Assembly (NCBI RefSeq): GCF_963422335.1
Contig: NZ_OY729424.1
Coordinates: 5,456,001-5,520,000, forward strand
Direction of reading: 5' to 3'
Length of the DNA: 64,000 nucleotides
DNA from: an uncultured Roseateles sp.
GTDB taxonomy: Bacteria > Pseudomonadota > Gammaproteobacteria > Burkholderiales > Burkholderiaceae_C
The position numbers and the translations under genes were made by a program. A model generated the notes under the pieces. It did not search any database, was not told the origin of the DNA, and worked only from the letters and a program-made list of their open reading frames with translations. Each line of letters opens with the position of its first letter. Within the stretch, counting starts at the first letter, position 1. Shown here piece after piece: positions 8,246-15,260 of the stretch.

Positions 8246-9535
8246 TCACTTTCGCCACTTGCCTTCGGCGGCCTCCATGACCATACGCGCGGCCAGATAG
8301 AGGCGCGGCTCGATCGAGCCGATCAGCACGAACTCGGCATCGGTGGTGTGGGCACCAAAGCCCTGCAGGCCGAAGCGCTCGACCACAGCGGCCTTGGTCG
8401 CCAGCGAGGCAAAGGCGGCGTCGGTGCCGCCGCCGCCGGCGGTGGCGTCCACGTTCAGCTTCAGGCCCAGCTCGTTGTAAATGGTCTGCGCATGGGCGGC
8501 AAAAGCCTTGGAGGCGGCCGTGCTCTCCAGCGGCGGGCGGCGGCGCTCGAACACCAACTCGACCTGGGATGCCGGCAGCAGCTTGTTCTGGATGCGCTCG
8601 CGCAGCTTTTTCTCGACGCCGTCGTAGTCGGCCACGCGCAGCACGCGCACATCGGCCGCGGCGGTGGCAAAGGGCGGAATCATATTGCGCGTGATGCCGG
8701 CATTGGCCATGGTCCAGTTGACCTTGACGCCGTGGGCCGGGTCCGACAGGTCGCGCATCTGCAGCAGCTGGTGCGACAGCTCGTACAGCGCATTGACGCC
8801 CAGCTCCGGCGAGGAGCCGGCATGGGAGGCCCGGCCCTTGACCGTCAGATTGACCGAGGCAATGCCGGCCGTGGCCAGCGACAGGCCGTCGTTGCGGATG
8901 CTGGAGCCCTCGAAGGACATCACCACATCGTGCTCGCCGCCCAGGCGGGTGATCAGCGCCCGCGAACCGGGCGAGCTGATTTCCTCATCGCCGTTGATCA
9001 GCACCGTCAACTGGCCGAACTTGTCGTAGTTCAGCGATTTCAGCATCGCCACCGTGTGCAGGATCACGGCCACACCGCCCTTGTCGTCGGCAATGCCCAG
9101 GCCATAGGCCTTGTCGTCGCGGATCTCGAAGGGCTGCCTGGCCAGCATGCCGCCCGGATAGACGGTGTCCATGTGTGCGATCAGCAGGATCCTGGCCGTG
9201 CCGGTGCCGGTGAAGGTGGCGCGCACCGCCTTGCCGATCTTCTCCGGCGTGTCCTCCATGCGGTACACATCGGTGTTGGTGTCCACCAGCTCGACCTTGC
9301 CGCCCAGGCTGCGCAGGCGATCGGCGATCAGCTTGGCGGCCTGCTCCAGGCCCTGCACCTCGCGGCTGCCCGATTCAATGCCAACCAGCTGGCGCAGGGT
9401 CTCCAGCAGCAGGGGCTTCTCGCGCTGGGCAGCCGCCCGCAACGGCTCGAGCGGCGAAGCCGAAACCAGGGTGGCGCCACACAACAGGACCAGACAGGCC
9501 AGACGGCCCAGGGGGGAAGCGAGCTTGTTCATCAT
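8246..9535 (-). CDS. Exported M20 zinc metallopeptidase (glutamate carboxypeptidase type)
   Basis: A 429-residue protein with a signal peptide (about residues 1-28, ending VSAS) followed by an M20-family dizinc peptidase. Zinc ligands and catalytic residues are recognisable: IAHMDTVYPGG (His ligand and Asp), GIADDKGGVA (bridging Asp), INGDEEISSPGS (catalytic Glu and Glu ligand), and the C-terminal GAHTTDAEF (His ligand). The closest known type is carboxypeptidase G2/glutamate carboxypeptidase, which removes C-terminal glutamate from folates or peptides in the periplasm. Two adjacent ATG codons at 9535 and 9532 could start it. The frame is open further upstream, but without a signal peptide. 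It converges on the oxidase gene, 24 bp away. Confidence 0.88.
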   Translation of the reverse strand: MMNKLASPLGRLACLVLLCGATLVSASPLEPLRAAAQREKPLLLETLRQLVGIESGSREVQGLEQAAKLIADRLRSLGGKVELVDTNTDVYRMEDTPEKIGKAVRATFTGTGTARILLIAHMDTVYPGGMLARQPFEIRDDKAYGLGIADDKGGVAVILHTVAMLKSLNYDKFGQLTVLINGDEEISSPGSRALITRLGGEHDVVMSFEGSSIRNDGLSLATAGIASVNLTVKGRASHAGSSPELGVNALYELSHQLLQMRDLSDPAHGVKVNWTMANAGITRNMIPPFATAAADVRVLRVADYDGVEKKLRERIQNKLLPASQVELVFERRRPPLESTAASKAFAAHAQTIYNELGLKLNVDATAGGGGTDAAFASLATKAAVVERFGLQGFGAHTTDAEFVLIGSIEPRLYLAARMVMEAAEGKWRK

Positions 9536-9633
9536 GTCTCCAACGGTTCTTGCTTCTGGACCGCGCAGCTTAGTGCCGCAGCCACCGTCCGCCCACCTGA
9601 AGCGCACGTCAATCGCACAGCGGCCCCATCGTC

Positions 9634-9648
9634 ATCCCTACTAGGGAT
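9634..9648. promoter_or_regulatory. Inverted repeat ATCCCTA-C-TAGGGAT
   Basis: A perfect 7-1-7 inverted repeat lies in the 174-bp intergenic region between the M20 peptidase and the 87-residue protein, 62 bp before the latter. It resembles the repeats at 10001-10015 and 31890-31904, and is the kind of dyad used by dimeric regulators. Apart from this repeat and ribosome-binding sites, the intergenic region shows nothing recognisable. Confidence 0.4.
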
Positions 9649-9709
9649 TCCCTCACTTACGCGAAGCTGACATCATGACTGCGGGCTACCGGCATTTCAG
9701 GAGGCCGTC

Positions 9710-9973
9710 ATGACGCTGCAGCAGTTGTCCCAGATCAAGCAATGGCTGGTGATGCACCGACGCAATCACCCGGTGGAGTCACAGACCTGGGACGTGATCT
9801 TCACCTGCTGGGTGCTGGGCTGGGTCGGCGTGCCCGGCTCGCTGCTGACTGACAACCCCGGCTGCCTGCCGCTGTGCCTGCTGGGCTATCTGCTGCCCTC
9901 GCTGTACGGCAAGCTGAGGTGGCACCTGCACCGCAGCGGACGGCTGCGCTGTGATTGGCTGACGGCGCTGTGA
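9710..9973 (+). CDS. Small membrane protein of unknown function
   Basis: An 87-residue protein preceded by a strong ribosome-binding site (caggagg, eight bases before the ATG). Two hydrophobic segments are visible: WDVIFTCWVLGWVGVPGSLL (about residues 27-46) and LPLCLLGYLLPSLYG (about 53-67). They are flanked by basic residues (MHRRNH before, KLRWHLHRSGRLR after). The positive-inside pattern suggests an integral membrane protein with both ends in the cytoplasm. No family is recognised. It stands alone, with an inverted repeat upstream. Confidence 0.6.
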   Translation: MTLQQLSQIKQWLVMHRRNHPVESQTWDVIFTCWVLGWVGVPGSLLTDNPGCLPLCLLGYLLPSLYGKLRWHLHRSGRLRCDWLTAL

Positions 9974-10000
9974 AGCCCGGTCGGATGGTGCGGCGCAGCA

Positions 10001-10015
10001 CCCCTAACTGAGGGG
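10001..10015. promoter_or_regulatory. Inverted repeat CCCCT-N5-AGGGG upstream of the PEP-CTERM gene
   Basis: CCCCT, five bases, AGGGG lies 90 bp before the PEP-CTERM start. With flanking bases it reads as an imperfect longer dyad (accccta...gaggggggt). It is similar in core to the repeats at 9634-9648 and 31890-31904 and may be a regulator site. Confidence 0.35.
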
Positions 10016-10056
10016 GGTCCGTGGCAGACACCATTCCGCTAAAGTCGGAGCCAAGT

Positions 10057-10075
10057 AGAGGCAGGCACTGCCTCT
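10057..10075 (+). promoter_or_regulatory. Hairpin in the leader of the PEP-CTERM gene
   Basis: AGAGGCAG, three loop bases (gca), CTGCCTCT forms a perfect 8-bp stem in the likely 5' leader, 29 bp before the ATG at 10105. No run of T follows, so it is not a typical terminator. It could stabilise the message, or be a DNA dyad near the transcription start. Confidence 0.4.
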
Positions 10076-10104
10076 GAATGACTGTTGAGCTTGGAGAAGC
10101 CGCC

Positions 10105-10635
10105 ATGAAGTACACCACCGTTTTCAGCGCCCTCGCCTTGAGCGCCGTCCTGACGCCGGCCTTCGCGCAGAACGTCAACAAGGCCGTCAATCTGACCATC
10201 AGCGAGTTGGACCGGACCGAGTACAAGACCGACAAGACCTCCTTTGTCGACACCTACACCTTCACGGTCGCCAGCGCCTCGGCTCTCTCCATAGCACTGG
10301 CCGAGTTGACGGCGTCCACCCAGAAGCAGATCGACTGGAACGATACCGAGGCCTTCAAGCTGACCGGCTCGTTCGGCACCATGACCTGGGGCGAGTCGGC
10401 CCCGCAGCAGCTGCTGAGCATCGAGGCTTTGAACTTTACCGGCGTCGCCACCCTGGTGCTCAAGGGCACGGCCATAGGCACCGGCAAATTCGTCACCGAT
10501 GTCGGCACGGTCTATGGCCAGTACAACATCCAGGCCAATGCCGTCCAGGCCGTGCCCGAACCCGAAACCTATGCCCTGCTGCTGGCCGGCCTGGGCTGTA
10601 TCGGCTTTGTGGCCCGCCGCCGCAAGCAAGCCTGA
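10105..10635 (+). CDS. PEP-CTERM sorting-domain protein
   Basis: A 176-residue exported protein. Residues 1-21 form a signal peptide (MKYTTVFSALALSAVLTPAFA). The C-terminus is a PEP-CTERM sorting signal with the motif VPEPETYALLLAGLG, a short membrane span and the basic tail ARRRKQA. An exosortase, encoded elsewhere, is expected to cut it during delivery to the cell surface. The middle is probably beta-rich and has no recognised domain (segments such as FTVASASALSIALAEL and ALNFTGVATLVLKGTA). It resembles the FxDxF-type PEP-CTERM proteins but I cannot assign it. The ATG at 10105, not the earlier in-frame codon at 10078, gives the signal peptide and has a GGAGAAG ribosome-binding site. A terminator follows directly. 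Confidence 0.88.
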   Translation: MKYTTVFSALALSAVLTPAFAQNVNKAVNLTISELDRTEYKTDKTSFVDTYTFTVASASALSIALAELTASTQKQIDWNDTEAFKLTGSFGTMTWGESAPQQLLSIEALNFTGVATLVLKGTAIGTGKFVTDVGTVYGQYNIQANAVQAVPEPETYALLLAGLGCIGFVARRRKQA

Positions 10636-10653
10636 ATCTCGGCCCGCTCGAAC

Positions 10654-10679
10654 AAAAGGCTCCTCACGGAGCCTTTTTT
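10654..10679 (+). terminator. Rho-independent terminator after the PEP-CTERM gene
   Basis: AAAAGGCTCC, a short loop (tcac), GGAGCCTTTTT is a classic hairpin with flanking A and T runs, 18 bp after the stop. Because of the A run on the left it can also work on the minus strand for dcd, but dcd ends at 10703, so its transcript would reach the hairpin too. Confidence 0.9.
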
Positions 10680-10702
10680 ACGTCTGGCTTCAGAGGCAGC
10701 CC

Positions 10703-11272
10703 TCAGGTTTTGGGCAGGGTCACGCCCACCTGGCCCTGGTATTTGCCACCTCGGTCCTTGTAGCTGGTCTCGCAGACCTCGTCACTTTCGAAGAACAGCA
10801 CCTGGGCGCAGCCTTCGCCCGCGTAGATCTTCGCCGGCAGCGGTGTGGTGTTGCTGAACTCCAGCGTCACATAGCCCTCCCACTCCGGCTCGAAGGGCGT
10901 GACGTTGACGATGATGCCGCAGCGGGCGTAGGTGCTCTTGCCCAGGCAGATCGTCAGCACATTGCGCGGGATGCGGAAGTACTCCATCGTGCGCGCCAGC
11001 GCGAAGCTGTTGGGCGGGATGATGCAGACGTCGGAATGGATGTCGACAAAGCTCTTCTCGTCGAAGTTCTTCGGGTCCACCACGGTGCTGTAGATATTGG
11101 TGAAGACCTTGAACTCGGGGGCGCAGCGGATGTCGTAGCCATAGCTGCTGGTGCCGTAGCTGACGATCTTCTGGCCATCGGCCGACTGGCGCACCTGGCC
11201 CGGCTCGAACGGCTCTATCATGCCGTGCTCCTGCGCCATGCGGCGTATCCACTTGTCACTCTTGATGGTCAT
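10703..11272 (-). CDS. dcd: dCTP deaminase
   Basis: A 189-residue enzyme of the dUTPase/dCTP deaminase superfamily. It deaminates dCTP to dUTP for thymidylate synthesis in the cytoplasm. Length is that of the standard bacterial enzyme (188-193). The recognisable blocks are SYGTSSYGYDIRCAPEFKVF, the segment FALARTMEYFRIPRN with its conserved Arg and Glu environment, GKSTYARCGIIVNVTPFEPE (catalytic region) and the C-terminal GKYQGQVGVTLPK. Its 3' end faces the PEP-CTERM terminator. It is divergent from the Mpo1-like gene. Confidence 0.96.
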   Translation of the reverse strand: MTIKSDKWIRRMAQEHGMIEPFEPGQVRQSADGQKIVSYGTSSYGYDIRCAPEFKVFTNIYSTVVDPKNFDEKSFVDIHSDVCIIPPNSFALARTMEYFRIPRNVLTICLGKSTYARCGIIVNVTPFEPEWEGYVTLEFSNTTPLPAKIYAGEGCAQVLFFESDEVCETSYKDRGGKYQGQVGVTLPKT

Positions 11273-11337
11273 GGGCTGGTCCTGGTTGAGCCGCGCGCTT
11301 GCGTTTCACTGTGGCGCGGCAGTGCAATGTCGCTATT

Positions 11338-11366
11338 TTGACAGCCGGGCGCGCTTGTGCTGCACT
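11338..11366 (+). promoter_or_regulatory. Candidate sigma-70 promoter for the Mpo1-like gene
   Basis: A perfect -35 hexamer TTGACA (11338-11343) stands out in the GC-rich divergent region. A weak -10 (TGCACT, 11361-11366) follows at 17 bp spacing; TAGCAT a few bases later is an alternative at a longer spacing. The gene start is at 11399. Confidence 0.35.
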
Positions 11367-11398
11367 AGCATCAGTAAACAGCGCTTCAGGAGACAAGC

Positions 11399-11935
11399 AT
11401 GCGCCAAGCCACCGAATTGCTGAGCCAGTACGCCCAGTACCACCGCGACCGCCGCAATATCGTCACCCACTTCCTCGGCATACCGATGATTGTGTTCGCC
11501 GTCGGCGTGCTGCTCTCGAGGCCTGGCTTCGAGCTGGCAGGCTGGCATCTGACGCCGGCCTGGCTGGTGTTCGCACCGCTGGCGCTGTGGTATCTGACCC
11601 GGGGCCAGTTCATGTTGGGCCTGGCCGTCAGCGCCGGCACTGCCTTGATGCTGGTGCTGGCCCAGCAGTTCACCGCGGCCAGCAGCACCGCGGCCTGGTT
11701 GTCCTGGGGCGTGGGCATCTTCGTGGTCGGCTGGGTGTTCCAGTTCGTCGGCCACTACTACGAAGGACGCAAGCCGGCCTTTGTCGATGACATCATCGGC
11801 CTGGCGGTCGGCCCGATGTTCGTGGTGGCCGAGTGGATGTTCGCCATCGGCTGGAACAAGCCGCTGCTGCACGAAATCGAGCGCACAGCGGGCCCTACCC
11901 TGCTGCGTGACCTGGCGCACCCCGCCAGGAGCTGA
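11399..11935 (+). CDS. Mpo1-like (DUF962/YGL010w) membrane protein
   Basis: A 178-residue protein of the Mpo1/DUF962 family. The family hallmark is the N-terminal YHRDRRNIVTHFLGIPMIVF and the later GWVFQFVGHYYEGRKPAF, whose histidines are thought to bind iron in the yeast enzyme. Yeast Mpo1 is a dioxygenase that alpha-oxidises 2-hydroxy fatty acids. Four to five hydrophobic segments lie between about residues 25 and 150. The role in bacteria is not settled; a part in hydroxylated fatty-acid breakdown is inference from the family. A good ribosome-binding site (caggag) precedes the ATG. It converges on fdhD, with only six bases between the stops. Confidence 0.85.
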   Translation: MRQATELLSQYAQYHRDRRNIVTHFLGIPMIVFAVGVLLSRPGFELAGWHLTPAWLVFAPLALWYLTRGQFMLGLAVSAGTALMLVLAQQFTAASSTAAWLSWGVGIFVVGWVFQFVGHYYEGRKPAFVDDIIGLAVGPMFVVAEWMFAIGWNKPLLHEIERTAGPTLLRDLAHPARS

Positions 11936-11941
11936 GCAGCG

Positions 11942-12817
11942 CTAGGCGGGCATTTCCGCCAGCACCCGGGCCGGCTCCGGCTCGCTGTCGAAGCGGGCCA
12001 GGCCGCTGTAGCAGATGAAGTGGCGGTGCTTGGCCCGGCCGATCAGGGTCAGGCCCAGCTGCATGGCCAGCGCATGGCCCATCTGCGTGATGCCATTGCG
12101 CGACACGACGATGGGCACCCCCATCTGCGCCGACTTCATCACCATCTCGCTGGTCAGCCGGCCGGTGGTGTAGAAGCTCTTGTCGGCGCCAGCCACCCCG
12201 TTCATCCACATCCAGCCGGCGATGGTATCGATGGCGTTGTGGCGGCCCACATCCTCGAAGTGCACCTGCATCTCTGCGCCGTGGAACAGCGCGCAGCCGT
12301 GGACCGAGCCGGCTTTCTTGTAGACGCTGTCCTGGCGGCGCATCTGGTCCAGCATCGCGTACAGCGTGCTCTGACGCAGGCGGGCCTCGGCAGCGGCCGG
12401 CAGGTTGACGCTCTCGACATCGGCCATCAGGCTGCCGAACACGGTGCCCTGGCCGCAGCCGGTGGTCACGACGCGATGCGCGGTTTTTTCCTCGATCGAG
12501 GCAATGCCCGAGCGCGTGCGCACGGCCGCGGCGCCGACCTCCCAATCGACGGTGATGGACTCGACCTCATCGACCGAGGCCACCAGGCGCTGGTTGCGCA
12601 GATAGCCCAGCACCAGCAGTTCCGGCGCCAGGCCCAGGGTCATCAGGGTGACCAGCTCACGCTTGTCGACAAACACGGTCAGCGGCCGCTCAGCCGGAAT
12701 GCTCATGCGGCGGCGCAGGCCGAATTCGTCCAGCACCTCAATATCGTGGGTCAGCGGCGCCAGGGCCTGGGTCAGCCTGGGCAGGCGCGACGGAATCGGA
12801 ATCATGGCGCCCATCAT
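11942..12817 (-). CDS. fdhD: FdhD sulfurtransferase, formate dehydrogenase maturation
   Basis: A 291-residue FdhD/NarQ-family protein. FdhD passes sulfur from the cysteine desulfurase IscS to the molybdenum/tungsten bis-MGD cofactor before it is placed in formate dehydrogenase; without it the enzyme is inactive. Recognisable segments are IPAERPLTVFVDKRELVTLM near residue 40, the cysteine loop TTGCGQGTVFGS, VHGCALF and FEDVGRHNAIDTIAG. The loop has one cysteine in this form rather than the pair described for Escherichia coli. It is the last gene of the long formate dehydrogenase cluster. ATG codons at 12817, 12814 and 12805 are all possible; translation beyond them gives an Ala/Pro-rich frame that is not conserved. 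Confidence 0.93.
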   Translation of the reverse strand: MMGAMIPIPSRLPRLTQALAPLTHDIEVLDEFGLRRRMSIPAERPLTVFVDKRELVTLMTLGLAPELLVLGYLRNQRLVASVDEVESITVDWEVGAAAVRTRSGIASIEEKTAHRVVTTGCGQGTVFGSLMADVESVNLPAAAEARLRQSTLYAMLDQMRRQDSVYKKAGSVHGCALFHGAEMQVHFEDVGRHNAIDTIAGWMWMNGVAGADKSFYTTGRLTSEMVMKSAQMGVPIVVSRNGITQMGHALAMQLGLTLIGRAKHRHFICYSGLARFDSEPEPARVLAEMPA

Positions 12818-12854
12818 GACAGCAGCGGGGCCACCCGCCTCGGGATGCGGCTTC

Positions 12855-13211
12855 TCAAGTCTTCTTGGCCGGAGGCGGCACAGCGGCGGCCGGCGCCGCC
12901 GCCGCAGCAGGCGCGCTGGCCGGTGCCGGCGGAACATAGGCAAAGGGGCCGGGATCGGCACAGGCCGGCACACCGCTGGCCGGCTTGGCCGCCGGTGCCG
13001 CCGCCTTCTTCTGCTGGGCGGCGTAGGCGCCGGCCACCTTGTCCTGCGACTTGCACAGCTGGAAATCGGCCACCTTGTTGCTCCAGGCCGTCTTGGCTGC
13101 CGCCTCGGCGGCCTTGGCCTTGGCCTCATCACTGGGCGCCGGCAGCTTGGCCAGCACCAGACCGCTGCACAGGGCCAGGCACAGGGGGATCAGAACTTTG
13201 CTCGCAAACAT
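12855..13211 (-). CDS. Secreted Ala/Pro-rich protein in the formate dehydrogenase cluster
   Basis: A 118-residue protein with a signal peptide (MFASKVLIPLCLALCSGLVLA), a short alpha-helical stretch rich in Ala and Lys, and a long C-terminal Pro/Ala tail. Cysteines at FQLCKSQDK and GVPACADPG probably form one disulfide in the periplasm. It lies 20 bp after fdhC and 37 bp before fdhD, so it is part of the operon. I recognise it only as a protein often found next to betaproteobacterial formate dehydrogenase genes; its function is unknown. The composition suggests a small periplasmic factor rather than an enzyme. Confidence 0.72.
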   Translation of the reverse strand: MFASKVLIPLCLALCSGLVLAKLPAPSDEAKAKAAEAAAKTAWSNKVADFQLCKSQDKVAGAYAAQQKKAAAPAAKPASGVPACADPGPFAYVPPAPASAPAAAAAPAAAVPPPAKKT

Positions 13212-13231
13212 GGCTTGCTCCGAAAAAGCGG

Positions 13232-14362
13232 TCAGGAGGCGCGCGGCCCACCGGCCTGCAAGGGGACGGCGGTGGATGCCGCGGCGCTGCGCTGCGCCGG
13301 GATGCGGCCGGCCTTGACATCGTCGTACCAGTACTCGTGGTGTTCCTTGGCCCAGCTCTCGTCGACCTGGCCATCGCGCATCGCGCTGTAGGCCCCCTTG
13401 ACGCCCAAGGTGCCCATGTAAATATGGCCCAGGAACATGCTCATCATCAGCACCGCGGCCGTGGCATGCAGCAGATGGGCAATCTGCATCGTGCGCCGCG
13501 TGAATTCGATGCCGGGGAACAGATGGTCCAAGGCCAGCCCGCTGGCCGAGATCAGCAGACCCAGGCCCAGCACACCGGTCCAGAACAGTATCTTCTCGCC
13601 TGCATTGAAGCGGTGCGAGGGCACGTGTGACTTGGAGATCAGGCCCCCGAAGCTGCGCAGCCATTGCATGTCGTAGGCCCGCGGCAGATTGTCCTTGATG
13701 AAGATGGCGATCAGCAGCAGCAGACCGACGCTGAACAGCGGACCGACGAAATTGTGTAGGGTCTTCAGCGCATAGCTGAGCCAGCCCAGCAGGCTGCCAC
13801 CCAACACCGGCAGCAGCACGAACTTGCCGAACATCATCACCAGGCCGGAAATCGCCAGGATCGAGAAGCTGATGGCCACCGTCCAGTGCGCCGAACGCTC
13901 CAGCGCGGTGAAGCGTTCGATCATGCGGCCGGTGGGCGCAGCGTGGGTCTCGAGCGGGCCCTTGCGCCAGTAGAACAGGGCAATCGCCAGGAAGACGATC
14001 AGCACCAGCGAGCCGCCGTAGGGGATCAGCCAGCGGTTGCGCACCTGGCGCCAGGCCTCGCCGGCGGTGGTGTAGCGGGAGCCCGGATACTGGACGAACG
14101 ATTGAATCAGGGTGCCCGATTCGGCCGCCGGCAGGCTGCTGTAACCCTGGGTATTGCCCGACTCCCTCACCGCCCGCCACATCGGCGCGTTATTGCCCGG
14201 CTGGCTCTTGGCGCGCTGGGCATTGGTGTCCTCCGGCTTGGGCTCCGGTGCCGCACTCAGCACAGGCGCCCCTGCGGGAGCGGACGCCGCCGGGTCGGCC
14301 GCCTGAGCCGGACCGAGCAGGGCCCAGCTCAGCAGCAGGATCAGAGTGAGGGCTTTGCGCAT
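13232..14362 (-). CDS. fdhC: Formate dehydrogenase gamma subunit (cytochrome b)
   Basis: A 376-residue protein: a signal peptide (residues 1-21), a periplasmic stretch of about 85 residues, then four to five membrane helices. It anchors the formate dehydrogenase complex and passes electrons through b haems to quinone. Helices begin near residues 105, 155, 205, 255 and 300. Candidate haem-ligand histidines are in LERSAHWTVAI, LKTLHNFVGP, IAHLLHATAA and FLGHIYMGTLG, as in the FdnI/FdoI gamma-subunit family. The N-terminal exported extension is longer than in Escherichia coli FdnI. It sits 22 bp after a lipoprotein gene in the operon. Confidence 0.93.
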   Translation of the reverse strand: MRKALTLILLLSWALLGPAQAADPAASAPAGAPVLSAAPEPKPEDTNAQRAKSQPGNNAPMWRAVRESGNTQGYSSLPAAESGTLIQSFVQYPGSRYTTAGEAWRQVRNRWLIPYGGSLVLIVFLAIALFYWRKGPLETHAAPTGRMIERFTALERSAHWTVAISFSILAISGLVMMFGKFVLLPVLGGSLLGWLSYALKTLHNFVGPLFSVGLLLLIAIFIKDNLPRAYDMQWLRSFGGLISKSHVPSHRFNAGEKILFWTGVLGLGLLISASGLALDHLFPGIEFTRRTMQIAHLLHATAAVLMMSMFLGHIYMGTLGVKGAYSAMRDGQVDESWAKEHHEYWYDDVKAGRIPAQRSAAASTAVPLQAGGPRAS

Positions 14363-14384
14363 GGCGTGCTCCTGGTCCGCAGGC

Positions 14385-14603
14385 TCAGCGGCTGTAGTCG
14401 TTCTGCTTCTGGTTGCGCGCGCGCAGCTGCTGTTCCCAGCTGGTCTTGTCGCCCGCCGTCCAGCTGCCGACCGTGTAGACCTTGGCCGCCCCGCTGTAGG
14501 CCGGGGCGTCGGGTTTCTTGCTCTGGGTCAGGTTCTGGGGCTTCTCGCCGCAGGCGGCGAGCAGCCCCAGGCTCAGCATCAGCAACACAGCGCCGCGCCT
14601 CAT
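14385..14603 (-). CDS. Small lipoprotein in the formate dehydrogenase operon
   Basis: A 72-residue protein with a lipoprotein signal (MRRGAVLLMLSLGLLAACGEKP, lipobox LAAC, lipidated Cys near residue 18). The mature part is only about 55 residues, polar, with a Trp-containing middle (VYTVGSWTAGDKTSWEQQLR) and a basic tail. Its ATG overlaps the fdhB stop by four bases (ATGA), which shows translational coupling to the iron-sulfur subunit. It lies between the beta and gamma subunit genes, so a role in assembling or anchoring the complex on the periplasmic side is plausible but unproven. Confidence 0.78.
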   Translation of the reverse strand: MRRGAVLLMLSLGLLAACGEKPQNLTQSKKPDAPAYSGAAKVYTVGSWTAGDKTSWEQQLRARNQKQNDYSR

Positions 14604-15232
14604 GACTTGCTCCCCTCGGGCGGGGTGGCCTTCGGTGTGCCCTGTGTCGGCTTGCCGTAGGCGGTGCCCCAGCCCCAGACTTCGCTGCCCTTGCCGCGGT
14701 TGATCACGCGGGTGCGGAAGATGTCGGCCACCACATCGCCGTCACCGCCCAGCAGGGCCTTGGTCGAGCACATCTCGGCGCAGGCCGGCAGCTTGCCCTC
14801 GGCCAGGCGGTTGCGGCCGTACTTCTCGTACTCGGCCTGGCTGCCGTTCTCTTCCGGGCCACCGGCGCAGAAGGTGCATTTGTCCATCTTGCCGCGCAGG
14901 CCGAAGGTGCCGTTGCTGGGGAACTGCGGCGCACCGAAGGGGCAGGCATAGGAGCAGTAGCCGCAGCCGATGCAGATGTCCTTGTCGTGCAGGACCACGC
15001 CCTCGTCGGTGCGGTAGAAGCAGTCGACCGGGCAGACCGACATGCAGGGCGCGTCCGAGCAGTGCATGCAGGCCACCGAGATCGACTTCTCGCCCGGCAC
15101 GCCATCGTTCAGGGTGACGACGCGGCGGCGGTTCACGCCCCAGGGCACGTCATGCTCGGCCTTGCAGGCGGTGACGCAGCCATTGCACTCGATGCAACGC
15201 TCGGCATCGCAGATGAATTTCATTCTTGCCAT
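14600..15232 (-). CDS. fdhB: Formate dehydrogenase iron-sulfur (beta) subunit
   Basis: A 210-residue protein with four 4Fe-4S ferredoxin-type cysteine clusters: CIECNGCVTACKAEHDVP, CMHCSDAPCMSVCPVDC, CIGCGYCSYACPFGAPQF, and CTFC with the later CAEMC. It carries electrons from the molybdenum subunit to the cytochrome b subunit. It matches the Fdh3B-type beta subunit in size and has no C-terminal membrane anchor of the Escherichia coli FdnH kind, so it must bind the complex through its partners. It lies 28 bp after fdhA and overlaps the lipoprotein gene by four bases. Confidence 0.96.
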   Translation of the reverse strand: MARMKFICDAERCIECNGCVTACKAEHDVPWGVNRRRVVTLNDGVPGEKSISVACMHCSDAPCMSVCPVDCFYRTDEGVVLHDKDICIGCGYCSYACPFGAPQFPSNGTFGLRGKMDKCTFCAGGPEENGSQAEYEKYGRNRLAEGKLPACAEMCSTKALLGGDGDVVADIFRTRVINRGKGSEVWGWGTAYGKPTQGTPKATPPEGSKS

Positions 15233-15260
15233 CTGAGTCTCCTGGTGGACCTGATAGGGA

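Noticed and set aside
9974..10104. Sigma-54 promoter for the PEP-CTERM gene (TGGCAG region at 10022)
   Set aside because: The distance between the GG and GC elements is wrong and the downstream element is missing.
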